Positions 35,794 through 46,433 of a stretch of 64,000 nucleotides of DNA are shown here, piece by piece; position 1 is the stretch's first letter, and each line of letters begins with the position of its first letter. The stretch covers positions 2,842,001 through 2,906,000 of the forward strand of contig NC_016478.1 of the NCBI RefSeq assembly GCF_000226095.1, read 5' to 3'. Source of the stretch: Thermothelomyces thermophilus ATCC 42464 (Eukaryota; Ascomycota; Sordariomycetes; Sordariales; Chaetomiaceae). The position numbers and the translations under genes are program-made. The notes beneath the pieces are model-generated. The model had not been told where the DNA came from, did no database searches, and saw only the letters and a program-made list of their open reading frames with translations.

Positions 35794-36807
35794 CTAGAAG
35801 TTCACCTCGGCCTCTACCTCGTATGCCTCGTCCTCTTCGCCGTTCACCATTATCTTCGTCGCGCCCATCCTACATATCGCGACCTTATCCAGGGGCATGT
35901 TCTCCAACCACACCTGATCCTCGTAGCGGTCAATGATACCTCTCGCGTCAAATACCAGCCGTTCCCACTTCTTTCCCCCTCTCCGGCCCCGGCCACCCTT
36001 GCCCCTGCTGCCACCCCCTTCGCCTCGGTTCCCTTTGACATAGGTCGTATTCACCACAGTGGCATGCAAGAGAAGCGGCCGGTCCTCATCCACCATGAGC
36101 TCCGCCTCCTTAAACACGTCCCTGACCTTCTCGCAGAAGGCCTGGAGCAGCCCGAACTGGTCGACGGGCGGAGCGTAGAGCACCGCCGCCTTCTCCGCGG
36201 GTTGCATAGACGCCAGGCCTCTGAGCGTGATCCTCGGCCTTTCCCCCTCCTCCTCCTCCTCTTCCTCCCGCTCCCGCTCCCGCTCCTCCTCCTGCTCGTG
36301 CCCTTCCTTCTTCACCAACCCGGTGCCGACCCTCCCCTGCGCCATCCCCTCCAGCCGCCGGACCGCGTCCCCCTGCCTCCCGCGCACCACCTCCCTCCAG
36401 ATGGTCCGCAGCCCGATGCCGGCGAGCACCTCCCTCGCCCGCTGCAGCCCTGCCGACCGAGGGCCTCCCTCCTCCGACCGCTGCGCCTCCCCTTCCGAAC
36501 CGCTACCATCAGCATCGCCTCCTCCACTACCGCCGCCGGAAACCGCGTCGGTGCGCCCCCTCGGCGGTGGCGGCGGCGGCGGCGTTGGGAAGCTCATGAC
36601 GCCCAGCGTCAGGTGCACTGTCCCGACGGGACGGACCGCGTCGAAGGGCACATCGAACCCGCCCGCGGCAGGGGACGCGCAGACGTCGCTGCGAAAGGCC
36701 GAGAGGGAGGCGGCCAGTTGGGCGCGGGCGGCCGGGCTGGCGGCGAGGGGAATGCAGAGGAAGTGGGTGGGAACGGGTTTCTTGAGGGTGCCCGGGGTTG
36801 GTGGCAT
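35794..36807 (-). CDS. AKAP7-like 2H phosphoesterase / RNA ligase-like protein, 337 aa
   Basis: A single exon. The two 2H motifs are present: HLTLGV (His65, Thr67) in TVHLTLGVMSF and HATVVNTTY (His248, Thr250). Between them are a Gly/Ser-rich low-complexity insertion (about 85-118) and a Glu/Arg run (about 170-190). ITLRGLASM and VLYAPPVDQFGLLQAFCEKV are typical of the AKAP7/ASCC1 N-terminal 2H fold, as is VWLENMPLDKVAICRMGA near the C-terminus. Family members hydrolyse 2',5'- or cyclic phosphodiesters on RNA or nucleotides. Both catalytic His/Thr pairs are intact, so activity is likely; the substrate is unknown. No KH domain is seen, unlike animal ASCC1. Confidence 0.85.
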   Translation of the reverse strand: MPPTPGTLKKPVPTHFLCIPLAASPAARAQLAASLSAFRSDVCASPAAGGFDVPFDAVRPVGTVHLTLGVMSFPTPPPPPPPRGRTDAVSGGGSGGGDADGSGSEGEAQRSEEGGPRSAGLQRAREVLAGIGLRTIWREVVRGRQGDAVRRLEGMAQGRVGTGLVKKEGHEQEEEREREREEEEEEEGERPRITLRGLASMQPAEKAAVLYAPPVDQFGLLQAFCEKVRDVFKEAELMVDEDRPLLLHATVVNTTYVKGNRGEGGGSRGKGGRGRRGGKKWERLVFDARGIIDRYEDQVWLENMPLDKVAICRMGATKIMVNGEEDEAYEVEAEVNF

Positions 36808-37922
36808 TTTTTTTTTAATCTCTCTGTCTTGTGTGTCTTATCTTCTTTGTGGTTGATGTCGTTTGGTTCTCCTCATCTCTTCTCTTGTTTGGAGGAGAAA
36901 AAAAAGCCGGAGTTCTTTCTTTTCCTCTGAAAGAAACTCTCGCGAAGTTCGTTTGATTTCGTTAGAAGTGAACCATATCTGGGATATCTGGTGAGTGCGG
37001 CGAGTTCGCTGGTGAATCCGTTAGCTTAACGCGGTAAATGACGAGTGTCGTCAGGCTGCTGGTCTAATGAGTGGTGACGGCAAGTAAGATACCTTAGTAA
37101 ATATGCGGGCTGCTAGTCAAATCGCTTGCTGAGCGTAGGGCTTGTGCCGTTCGACGAGGCAAGAACTGCCTGGTTGACAGACATTAGTAGAGTAGCTAGT
37201 CAGTTCCCTAGGTGGTCCCCATCCGCAGGGTAGCCAGTGTTGGCCGCCCACTGCAGCATGCATAACTTACGACTACAAAAAACCGATTTCGTGGCCCGTG
37301 CTCTTGCTCATTAGTAAGTGAGCTGATTGACACGCTTCACACTTGAACCGTTCAAGGCATCTCGCATTGAAAGCACCGTAAAATCATCAGGCAGAAGGTT
37401 CCCGGCCCCGCGGAAACTTCCATCAGAATTTTTTTAGGGGCGGCCAGAGCCGGAATTCGAGACTATGTACTGCACCATGACACAGACCCCAAACCGCCAA
37501 ACAGGCCCAAGGTGATGCGCAAAAATGTTTTCTCTCCCCCAACAGATCGGTCGCCTCCGTGCAAACCCGCAGGCTGTGCACAGCACTGCCTGATACCTCG
37601 GCCCCATCTTGCACTCCTCAACGTCTCGCAGAGGAGGTTCACAGGCGGCGCCCTTCTGTCCGGTGGGATCTCTTCGCTCCCCGTCGAACCTGGTCCAACC
37701 GACCGGTTCGCATTTACCCCGCCCTGTCCATCGAAGCAACCATCCTGCTCGCTGCTGCCCCGTCCGCCGATATTGCGCGGCCAGCCCCGTGCCAGCGGCA
37801 GGGAAGCCCACGGCCACTCTCGTCCCGCTTCCAGCGACCGACGGCCTATCGGTCTGCCGAGGAGGGCTGTCGCAACCGTCGGGATCGAGGCGAACAGTGT
37901 GCTCGAGGGGAAGCTTCAGCTA
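36808..37922. other. Intergenic, 1.1 kb
   Basis: This is promoter of the phosphoesterase gene and 3' flank of ypd1. ORFs over 37434-37922 are low-complexity shadows. I see no gene. Confidence 0.5.
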
Positions 37923-38675
37923 CTACTCCTTGCCCTCATCCGGCTTCTTGAAAAACTCATCCATCTTTTTGCTCAAGGTCTCGGTGTCGACCCTGGCCTT
38001 CTTGAGAGCGTCGGCGATCTTTTCCAGGCAAACCTTCTCGTCGGATTCTTTTTCACCTTCCACGGTCAACTTGTGCCCGTATTGCTGGATGATCTGGCAG
38101 TTGTCCCTTATCTTGTTGAACCCGAGAGTAGCAGAGGAGCCCTTGAGAAAGTGACCCAACTTAGACAGCTCGTCAAGGTTGCTCTCGTCCCTGTTTATGG
38201 ATACCAGAACGCCGTCAGTCCAACCCTTGTTTGTTTGTTTTGCTCAGCGGCTGGTCGCGCGCGCGAAACGGTCCGTGAGGCTTCGGTGGGACGGGAGCGC
38301 AGAGGAAGCCAGCGTGTCAGGAATGGACGGTCCGATGAGCGAGTGAACACGCGCAGAAAGGGCAGCAGAAAGGGCAGCAGAGTCAGGCCGGCGAATAATG
38401 TGATGTGCGACTTACAATGCAATCTGCATCTTCTCAAACGTCTCCGACGCCTGCTCGAAAAAGTTCATAACCAAGGGCGCGCTGAAGTCGCGATCATCCT
38501 CGTCCGCGTCCATCTCGAGGATCTGCGAGAAGATGGCTTTGTCGACGTGATCTCCGAAGTCTAGCATCTCGTCGACTTCCTGGCTGTCCTGTGAGCAGAC
38601 GTCTCAAGTTAGCAACTTGCATAGCCTTGCGAGTTAACAGATACGGACCCTATCGTCGGTTGGGGTTGGAGGCAT
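37923..38675 (-). CDS. ypd1: Ypd1/Hpt-1 histidine phosphotransfer protein, 155 aa, three exons
   Basis: Exons are 38675-38649, 38588-38416 and 38190-37923; phases agree. The product begins MPPTPTDDR and continues DSQEVDEMLDFGDHVDKAIF. The HPt motif is KLGHFLKGSSATLGF with the phosphorylated His at about residue 80, and the rest matches the four-helix bundle (QILEMDADEDDRDFSAPLV; FEQASETFEKMQ; CQIIQQYGHKL). It relays phosphate from hybrid histidine kinases to the response regulators Ssk1 and Skn7 in osmotic and oxidative stress signalling, moving between cytosol and nucleus. The first donor is GTCCGT, which is atypical; if it is wrong, translation could begin at the Met of EMLDFG in exon 2. 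Confidence 0.92.
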
Positions 38676-41600
38676 GCTTGCGGAGCGGCACACGATGGCG
38701 ACTCTTAGGGAGGGATGGGGGAGCAGAACGAAGTGGGGTAGTAGTTGGCTGGTGAAGCACGGAACCCAGCCGGACAGAGAAAGGCTAGGGACAGGAGAGG
38801 CAGTCAACAGCAAAGACAGCGGAGATTTAAAAAAAAAAAAAAAAAAAAAAAGAACAAGTAGTCGGCTGCCCTACGGCTGCAGGCTGCGCTTGTCCCGAGT
38901 CCCTGTGCTTTTCCCTCTCCAAGGATCAGGGGGTCCTCTTGCAGGCGGGAATAGAAAGGTCGCGTGCTGCTTTAGAGCAGTGGGCACGAACAGGAACTGA
39001 CGGGTTTTTCCCCTGAGAGGTTGTGGTAATGGGGATGGTGATGGTGGTGACGGTGATGATGATGATGGAAGAGGGTAATGTACGCGAAAGCCCACGTAAC
39101 CGATGAGGGAAGAAAGGGCACCGCGGGGTAGATGGGCAATCTGGCTTACAAGAAGATACCGCGTCTATCGATATGGAAAGCACAGACACAACGAGGAGGG
39201 CACTGGCAAGGTTTGCAAACGGAGGCGGCAAAGCAGCGCTCCTCAGCGTCCGGCGTCCGGGAGGGACCCGTGGAGGGCAGGGATGAGGCTTTCGGGAAGT
39301 CTTGAGGCTGGTTCGCGTGTCAACGGAAGAGGCTACCAAGCAGCGACCCTGACCGGAGCAAAAGTGTGGGGTTCCAACCTGTTGCTCGATTTGCTCCAAG
39401 AAGGGTGGGTGTCTGTGAATCGACAGACGTTTGACGCGTTGGCGTTGGATGACCGACACAGGTCCAATTCGGGGTCTTCGCGTGTACAGATCGTCAATGT
39501 TAGCGGCAAAAGTGATGATGGAGTGTAGAAAATTTCATGGCGGGGTGAGAGGGGAGGGGCACGCCAGCAGCCAGTCCTGCACACGCTGGCACACTGGCAC
39601 GCTGGCACGCTGGCACGCGGGCAAGCGACAAGACTCACCAACAAGACGGCCACAAAAGGGATAAGCAAAAGTGGAAGGCTGAACCGCAGTGGGGAGTGCA
39701 GTGGACGATCATGACCGTCACTCGGTAAGGCCCCTTGTTTAGTGGTAGAGGGTGTGTAATGACGTACCGACAGTGTGGAGAATAGCGAGTTGGATGCCCG
39801 AAGCCTGCGGCAATTTCGATTATTTCAAAAATTGCGATGCACTGTCCCAACTACACTACAGTACAAGGGCCGCATCCTCTCTGCTGTCGCTTAATAAACG
39901 GGTATTTTGCATGTCCTGTCCTGGAGAAGCTTGGCTAGTTGCTTGTTTGAACCAAGCGCTTTGTCCAGTACATACCTTCGCAGCATTGGGCAACGCTGGG
40001 CTGGAGTGATCTTCAGGGTTCTCCTCCCGCTTGCAAGATTGCTTCTGAATGCCCATCTCGAAATTCGAGTCCCTGCTCCGGTGATAGCTCAACCGGATCT
40101 TCAGGCCGCTATCTCAGCATGCAGTGCCCTAGTGTTTTGCAGCACTAGAAAACACTCTACTAGTACATACGGAGTACTTCCTTTCACAAGGTATCCGTGG
40201 GCTCAAAGCAGCTACCACTACCGTTTTTGGCTATGACGTAAAGTGGTCTGATTTGGACCCCTAAAAATACAGCACACGTTTTCGTTGGATGAAAGGTCCG
40301 TTGAGTTTCTGGTCTCGTTCCTATCATCGTGCACAAACTGTCACTGTCAATGAAAATCCTTTGACACATTATCTAGCACGGCACCAAGCACTACCTTTAG
40401 GCCTCAAACGGCGACATACGCACCAAAATCTTTATTTTTTGAGACCACCCCCAAGAGGTCATTATAACGACGTACATAGCTGATTACATTGTCTGCTCGA
40501 TTTCACCCCCCTTGATGGTTAAGCACTTTGTGGTATGTCCCAGAGTGTTCCGTATGGCACGCAGTACGGATAGGCTACGGCATCTCTACACCGTATCTTA
40601 GCATTGATGAACCACTAACTAACGGGCACACGCCGGCTTCAAACGGCCCCGCGATTAACTAGAGCACAACCCCGCAGCATCACTTTCATCTTGAGGGGTC
40701 TTACAGTTACTACCTAACGTTTATACCAATGTAATTTACATTCCAATACATTATTACATCAGAGGATTACCCTACCTAGACATATATTCCGTACAGCCAT
40801 GGTGCCATACAAAAGAGCACCCATTTCATCGGTCATATTTGAGTCTCAAGTGTAAGGTAGGGTGGTGTAAGGCAGGCAATTGGTGCCTAACCCTTTGCGT
40901 CCACTATTGAACAAACTCTAATGGGCTGCTCCCTTGGTGGTGATCGACGCCTTGGACCGTAACAGTCCAACCAGATGGTCCCGCGGTGGCATTCGGCTCC
41001 ATGCGGTCCCCGTACGGACTGCCTCTCTCCCCAGTGTCTGTCTCCCGAGCACCCATCCCGAAGTTGGTACTCGACTCTTGGTCTCAACCATCCTACAGAC
41101 CAGGACTTGCTCTTTTTTGAGGCTCCCTGCATTTGAATGCGGCCATCCAACGGCACCAAATAAATGCGCAAGAGAAATGAGCAACCATCCACCCGCCGGC
41201 CGCCGGGTGCCGAGGAACGCTGGCAACATCCCACGTTGTATACTATACAGTACACAGGCTCCTGGGTGCGATACGGTGTCGAACACAACCACTAGTTATG
41301 GTCTGATGTTCCCAGGTAGACGTACTATGTAGACACCAAAGGATGCAACGAGGGGTGAATGTGTGCCCTAGTGTAATCCGTACACATGCAGGGACCGGTT
41401 AGCTCCATTCCATGTGCTCCTTGCCACGGGTTTCACCTCCGTGACTTCGTCTGGCCGCCCTGGCTGGATGCAGCGAGCCGCAAGTTCCGGTTGTGAATGC
41501 ACGACGTCAGATCGATGATCTTGTGAGCTTTGGGTTAGATATACAATTAGTGTGTCGTGTCATCCAATGTTAGCATCCAGGAGATTGGCGGGTCTGGCCG

Positions 41601-43571
41601 AAGTCGTGGAATGTGCTAGAAACACGCGGCCAACTTGCGGCGCGAGATGTACAGTACATACACTCCGCTACGGTGACACTACATCCGTGTAGATACATAC
41701 ATACATACATTATCGCTGAGAATCTCCAGACCGGTCGCAGCCTCTGGACGACTTAACCGTTGGTGTTCTTTAAGCACGAAAGCTGGGAGCGGGCTATATG
41801 GCCTCTGCACCCATACTAGTGGTCTATTTTGTCATCTGGGCCAATCCGTTGAATTGAACTTCCTCGCTGGCATCCCTCCCCTCCGCACGCGGCACGGATG
41901 GCTCAAGATGGCAAGACGAACATGCCGTTTTCGTCAAGGCGGATGCAGGAGCATGACCGGTGGCCTGGTCGCCAAGACAAACCCACCTATGTGTGGATCC
42001 TCTTCAACCTGCCTCGCCCATGATTGTTCGATTTCCAATCTTTAGTGGGGCAGCATGAGTTCATCTGTTTCCCCGACGTCATTCCGCAAACTGTCGTCAT
42101 TGGAGCAGCACACGGCTACCGGAACCGGGAGGTCGAAAACCGAAAACCGGGCCGCCCGGGGAGCGGAACGAAGAAGCGAAAAACAGCCTCTGCACAAGCG
42201 TGGGAAGCGTAATATTCAACAGCAGAAAAAATATTTACTGCTGCATCAACAACGCCCCCGCCTTTTTTTCCAAAGAGAATACTGCGTAAGATCTGGGTCG
42301 TCGAGAGAGAAACGTCAAAGAGAAAGGGCAAGGGTCATCATCTTGCCGGCGTTGTGGGGGTCCTTACAGGGGTTCTTTGGGACTGCAGAGGGTGATGCCC
42401 CAACTGACCGGATATCGGCACGTTCGATAGCAGTACCGCCAGAAATACCACCAGCGACCTGTTGAGAGCGGGGTTTTGTGGTACGCTGCAGCTCGCCGAC
42501 CTCGCGAAACGGAGTGCCGTTTGTTGCTGCTACACTACACTACTCCGTTGCTTTTCACAGCAGAACTGGACCCCTGAAACCCCTGGCAAGTCAAAAGAGA
42601 TGCCGATAGCTTTACCGCCGGGCCGGTGCCTGGGGCAAAGTTGGCGTCAATCTTCGGAGCCGGGCAACCCCCCCCCTTCCCGATTATGCGGTCCGCGCTC
42701 CCCCTTCGAAACCACCATGCGAATAATACCCCGTTCCCGAAATTATCCTCGACCGAACGTCGTCGCTAATGTGAAATTCGAGGAAAAGAAGCCAGACCGC
42801 GTGCCGCCTTATTCACCGAGGTTGGCGTTCGGGTGATTAGGTGCTATTCCAAAGCACAAACGATGACCCTGAGCTGGTTAACTATCCACTTGTACCCCGT
42901 ACCCCGAGTACAATCCGTTCTCCGCAAACGGAGGGCCGCCGCTGCTTTGGTTCGTGACTCGGGTAATTTTTAGAATGCTTTCTCAATGAACCGACTCTCC
43001 TCCCCCTCCCCGCCCCCGCCCCCCCAAACCAAGCCTGGTGTATCCGAGACAATTTCACCACCTGCGAAGATCTCGAACCTTCTGTTGGTCGTGTTTCTTG
43101 TTAGTGGAACGCTTAGGACCCTCGGGAGCGCTAAAATACAAAGCGTTGTTCCCCAAGCCGGCCCTCTCACAGAGATTATTCCACCTCACTGAGGTCATCC
43201 AACACCAGCTGCGCAGAAAGCCCATATACGCTCCAGCAACGTGTTACGAACCCTCCGTCTCTTGTCGCCGTCGGATTCTGAGACATTCAAACTAGCCAGT
43301 TCACGTACCGTGATTCCCGCGACTCGCTCTTTTTCTCGGGCTTCCGCCGCCGGCCCAAAACCCTTCTCTCTCACCACCTCCGCTTTCGACCGACGAACAG
43401 CAACGCGACTCCCCAAAGCCCAGACCATGCCTCCAATGCCCTACCCTGCCGAGCATGCATGCGCGACCGACTTGCATGGTGAAGCTGCTCCAAAAACCTG
43501 TTTTCTCGACCCGGCTGCCTCCAGTCAATCCTCCCCACCGCCCACCCCTGAGGGGCTATGAGCGCATCGGC
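38676..43571. other. Gene-poor region, 4.9 kb
   Basis: The ypd1 leader side holds a 23-A run (38829-38851) and a GATG repeat (about 39036-39066). The middle part (about 40.0-41.8 kb) is more AT-rich, with CATA/TACA repeats near 41693-41710, a 15-bp palindrome at 40728-40742 and a TACGGAGTAC copy at 40168-40177. I find no transposase, reverse transcriptase or other mobile-element protein. No coding model is supported, except the weak presequence-like ORF at 43241-43561. Confidence 0.5.
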
Positions 43572-43709
43572 CTAGGCCTTCTTGAGGCCGAAGCCTTCTG
43601 ATCTGTCACCAGCTTTGCCTGTCGTACTTGTCGTGATCGGGCCGGGGAAGGCCTTGGATACGCCTGCATACAACGTGTAGGGAGCGAACGTGTGGGGCTG
43701 GCCCGAGGT
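43572..43709 (-). CDS. Putative terminal exon of a small unidentified gene (partial)
   Basis: On the minus strand a 45-codon stretch starts TSGQPHTFAPYTLYAGVSKA and ends RSEGFGLKKA before a TAG stop at 43574-43572. It has coding-like composition and is preceded immediately by CGCGTCTAG, a good acceptor; an in-frame TAG in that acceptor means the exon must start at 43709 in phase 0. I could not find a phase-0 first exon; the only near ATG upstream (about 43934, MPKASKLR then GTAAAC) leaves the wrong phase. The ending looks like a small soluble or mitochondrial protein, but I do not recognise it. It may be incomplete, mis-phased or a remnant. Confidence 0.35.
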   Translation of the reverse strand, partial: TSGQPHTFAPYTLYAGVSKAFPGPITTSTTGKAGDRSEGFGLKKA

Positions 43710-44255
43710 CTAGACGCGCCTGATACTCTCGCTCTGTGCGAAAAAAGCGGGCTTGCGCAATGACAAGTTTATCGACTGGGCGGTTTGCGAAGAGACGACA
43801 ACCCGGTGGATGCGTCTAGGATGACGGGTTTTGCTTCCGCCGCGAGACCGGACTGGACCGGACCGGTGGTGCCTAGCGCGTTCGCTCCGGCTGCTCTCGT
43901 CGGTTTACCCCCTCAACTTTGAGGCTTTCGGCATGTCTAAGGTGGTGATGATGATCGTAGGCTGATAAAAGATAAAAAGCGTATTATTACTAGACGGGCG
44001 GCTTGTACACCTTCCTGACGATGATAAGGCAGGTTCCAGAAATGCAACTTCAAAGCTCCCAACGCTGTCCACGGCTGTTAAAATGCCGGCCCCCGCACCC
44101 CAAACTGGGGTGGAAAATAGGTCGTCCGACAGACGGCTCCAGAGCCCGTCTCCTTCACGATTAAGCTGTAGTAGTAGAAGAAACGCGTAGACCCGCTAGC
44201 TGCTCCCGGCCTCGGCCTTGTATCCAGTCCTCCCCTCTCTCTTAGCCCTGTTCTC
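43710..44255. other. Intergenic 3' of DUF3984-like gene
   Basis: This would hold the 5' exon(s) of the putative gene ending at 43572, if real. I see nothing else supported. Confidence 0.45.
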
Positions 44256-45506
44256 TCACGCAAAGAGAGCTTTCGCAGCCACTTTCAGAAGCCACGAAGC
44301 ATCGCCCAATATGCCCTGATCTTCCTTTGGAGGCGGGTCGTTAGTGCAATCTAACGGTATGATTGTGCATTCCTGGAGCCTCTTCAAACTCGCTGATCGC
44401 CTCTCCTGGCGATCCCGCTCCGCTTCTTTCCACGCGTCGTAGTCGTCCGCCTCATACTCTTCCATGGCCGGCTCGTCTTCAACGTGCGAGTCCTCGCGCC
44501 CGCTCATCTTGTCCACCAGCCAGCCCAGAATGCCCCTATTCTTCATGAGCTCCCGGACGTACTCCTCAGCCTCCGCCAGGGTCTCCTGCTCGTCCTGCCC
44601 GTCCACGACGCCATACTCGAGGGCCTCGTCCAACCCCACAAACGTCGGCATCGTCCCGTCCTCGTTGGTCGGTACCGTAGCCCTAGAGAAGTAATCCTCC
44701 ACCACTTTGGGGTCGTCCTCCGTCAGCGCCAGCATGTCAGCCCTCCTCATCTCCTCGGGCGTCATGGTCCGGTTGCCCATGCCGCCAAACAGGCTGGCCT
44801 GGCTCTGGCTGCGGCTCGCGAACCGGCTGTGGGCAGGCGACGTGAACGGCACCGAGGCTGCGCCGCGAGCACCGGCAGCCGCAAAGTCCCTGCTTCCGCG
44901 CCGACTGTTCCACGCGCTCCTGCTGCTGCTGCCGCCGTTGCCGTTGCCGCCGCCGCCAGCCGCCACGGCCCCGCGCGCGCGGTAGTTCTCGGGCTCGACG
45001 GGCAGGCTGGTCGTGGAGCTGGCGCGCGTCACGAGCCAGCCCTGGCCCTTGGCGTCGCGCGCCTCGGACGCGATGAGCGCGCCGACGTGGAGGAGGAAGT
45101 CGGTATCGGGGAAGATGCTGCTGCCGCCGCCGCCCTTGTCGCTCCGCCGCTTGCGCGCCGCAGCGGGCGAGGCCGCGGCCGTCTTGGACGGGCGGTAGTG
45201 GTGCTTGTTCCCTGCGAGGGCGCCGAGCTCCGGGGTGTACGGTACCGAGGCGCCGCGCGCCGGGCGGCGGGGGCGGCTGGGCGGCGGAGAGTGCGAGAGG
45301 AGGCGCGGAGTGGTAGGGGCGGAGCGGCCGTAGAGGTACGAGGTGTGAGGGCGCGACAGGGAGGAGGCGGAATTGATGGCCTCGTAGTCTTCGTTGCGGA
45401 GTGGGAGGCGGGTGGTGAGCGGTGCGAGCGAGAGGCTGTCGAGGCCTGCTCCCGAACGGCTCTTGCGCCGCCACGACGGCCTGTGCTGCGTGTATGTTGC
45501 GTCCAT
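44256..45506 (-). CDS. Fungal DUF3984-like protein, 416 aa
   Basis: A single exon. The N-terminus MDATYTQHRPSWRRKSRSGA, the GLDSLSLAPLTTRLPL motif and PHTSYLYGRSAPTTPRLLS resemble the fungal DUF3984 family as I remember it. A middle low-complexity Gly/Asn/Ser stretch is followed by a conserved helical C-terminus (FVGLDEALEYGVVDGQDEQE; LGWLVDKMSGREDSHVEDEP; LGDASWLLKVAAKALFA). No membrane segment or catalytic motif is visible. Divergent to elp1 across 0.9 kb. The family function is unknown; identification is from memory and moderately sure. Confidence 0.75.
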   Translation of the reverse strand: MDATYTQHRPSWRRKSRSGAGLDSLSLAPLTTRLPLRNEDYEAINSASSLSRPHTSYLYGRSAPTTPRLLSHSPPPSRPRRPARGASVPYTPELGALAGNKHHYRPSKTAAASPAAARKRRSDKGGGGSSIFPDTDFLLHVGALIASEARDAKGQGWLVTRASSTTSLPVEPENYRARGAVAAGGGGNGNGGSSSRSAWNSRRGSRDFAAAGARGAASVPFTSPAHSRFASRSQSQASLFGGMGNRTMTPEEMRRADMLALTEDDPKVVEDYFSRATVPTNEDGTMPTFVGLDEALEYGVVDGQDEQETLAEAEEYVRELMKNRGILGWLVDKMSGREDSHVEDEPAMEEYEADDYDAWKEAERDRQERRSASLKRLQECTIIPLDCTNDPPPKEDQGILGDASWLLKVAAKALFA

Positions 45507-46433
45507 TGGCGATGGTGGCCCTGCCGAGGCCTAATGATTCAAAAACTTGGTGTGTTGGGGTGGAAAGTTCAGAATCAAGACGGGCTCCGGACAGGGTCAC
45601 GATGAACGGTTAAGTACCTGGGGTTTTAAACTAGTGTAGGGCCAGCAGCAGCGGTGCAGGCTCAGTTTGATTGCCTGGCACTTGCAGCTTCTGGCTCTCG
45701 AATGCTGCAAGTTGCGCTCACCCTTGCAACAAGCTTTCTGGTCTAGCTACAACATCCAGTCTTGATTGGCTGGGTGCTCGATCAGCAAAGCAGCAGCGAT
45801 GGAGCCACCGCCACTGAGGGGAAGGTTCTGGCCGAAGTAGCTGCGACTTTCTGGAGCTTAACTGTTCTGGCCTGTTGTTGCCTGGTTTAACCTCTGGCCG
45901 GTTGTATTCAGTACTTTTCAGCCACTAGTGCCACCGTGCGCCCCGAGACCGGTGAGATATGGGATTCTCAACAAGCCCATGCAGATGAACAGCGCAAGTC
46001 GTCAACTGACCTTTACAGCAGCTCGCAGGTGTAATCCCGTACGAGTAGTTTTCACAAGAAGTTCGTTACCAGCTCCGCCTATGATTTTCTTTTTGAATCA
46101 AGTCAACCTCGTATCCTGTCTATAGCATTCAGATTTAGTTGCTCCTCGGCACGGGTGTTCTTCCTCTAAAGCAACCGTAAAAAAAATTCCGAGAGACCTG
46201 AGATTGCTCAACCATTTTCTCCTCTCTTAGTTATTTTTTGCCACTCTGCCTGTGCATTTTCTGCAAAAGATAATGCTGCCAGTGTGGGCTACCCGCATAA
46301 ACCTCCCCACTACGAAACGGCCGACAAATCCCGAGAAAAAGCTATTTTTCTTTGAGAATGACCTGACTGCTTACAGCGTGCCCGCCTGCTTCCTTGACTT
46401 TCAGAGACCCGATAAGGCATTCGACCAGCCAAG
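45507..46433. other. Divergent promoter region DUF3984-like / elp1
   Basis: No gene is visible in this 0.9-kb region between the two starts. Confidence 0.6.

Noticed and set aside
42055-42465. 136-codon plus ORF
   Set aside because: Polar low-complexity sequence, no splice or homology signal, lies in the gene-poor block.
44484-45605. 373-codon plus-strand ORF opposite the DUF3984-like gene
   Set aside because: Arg/Ala/Gly-rich shadow; the minus-strand product has conserved-looking blocks and a proper stop.
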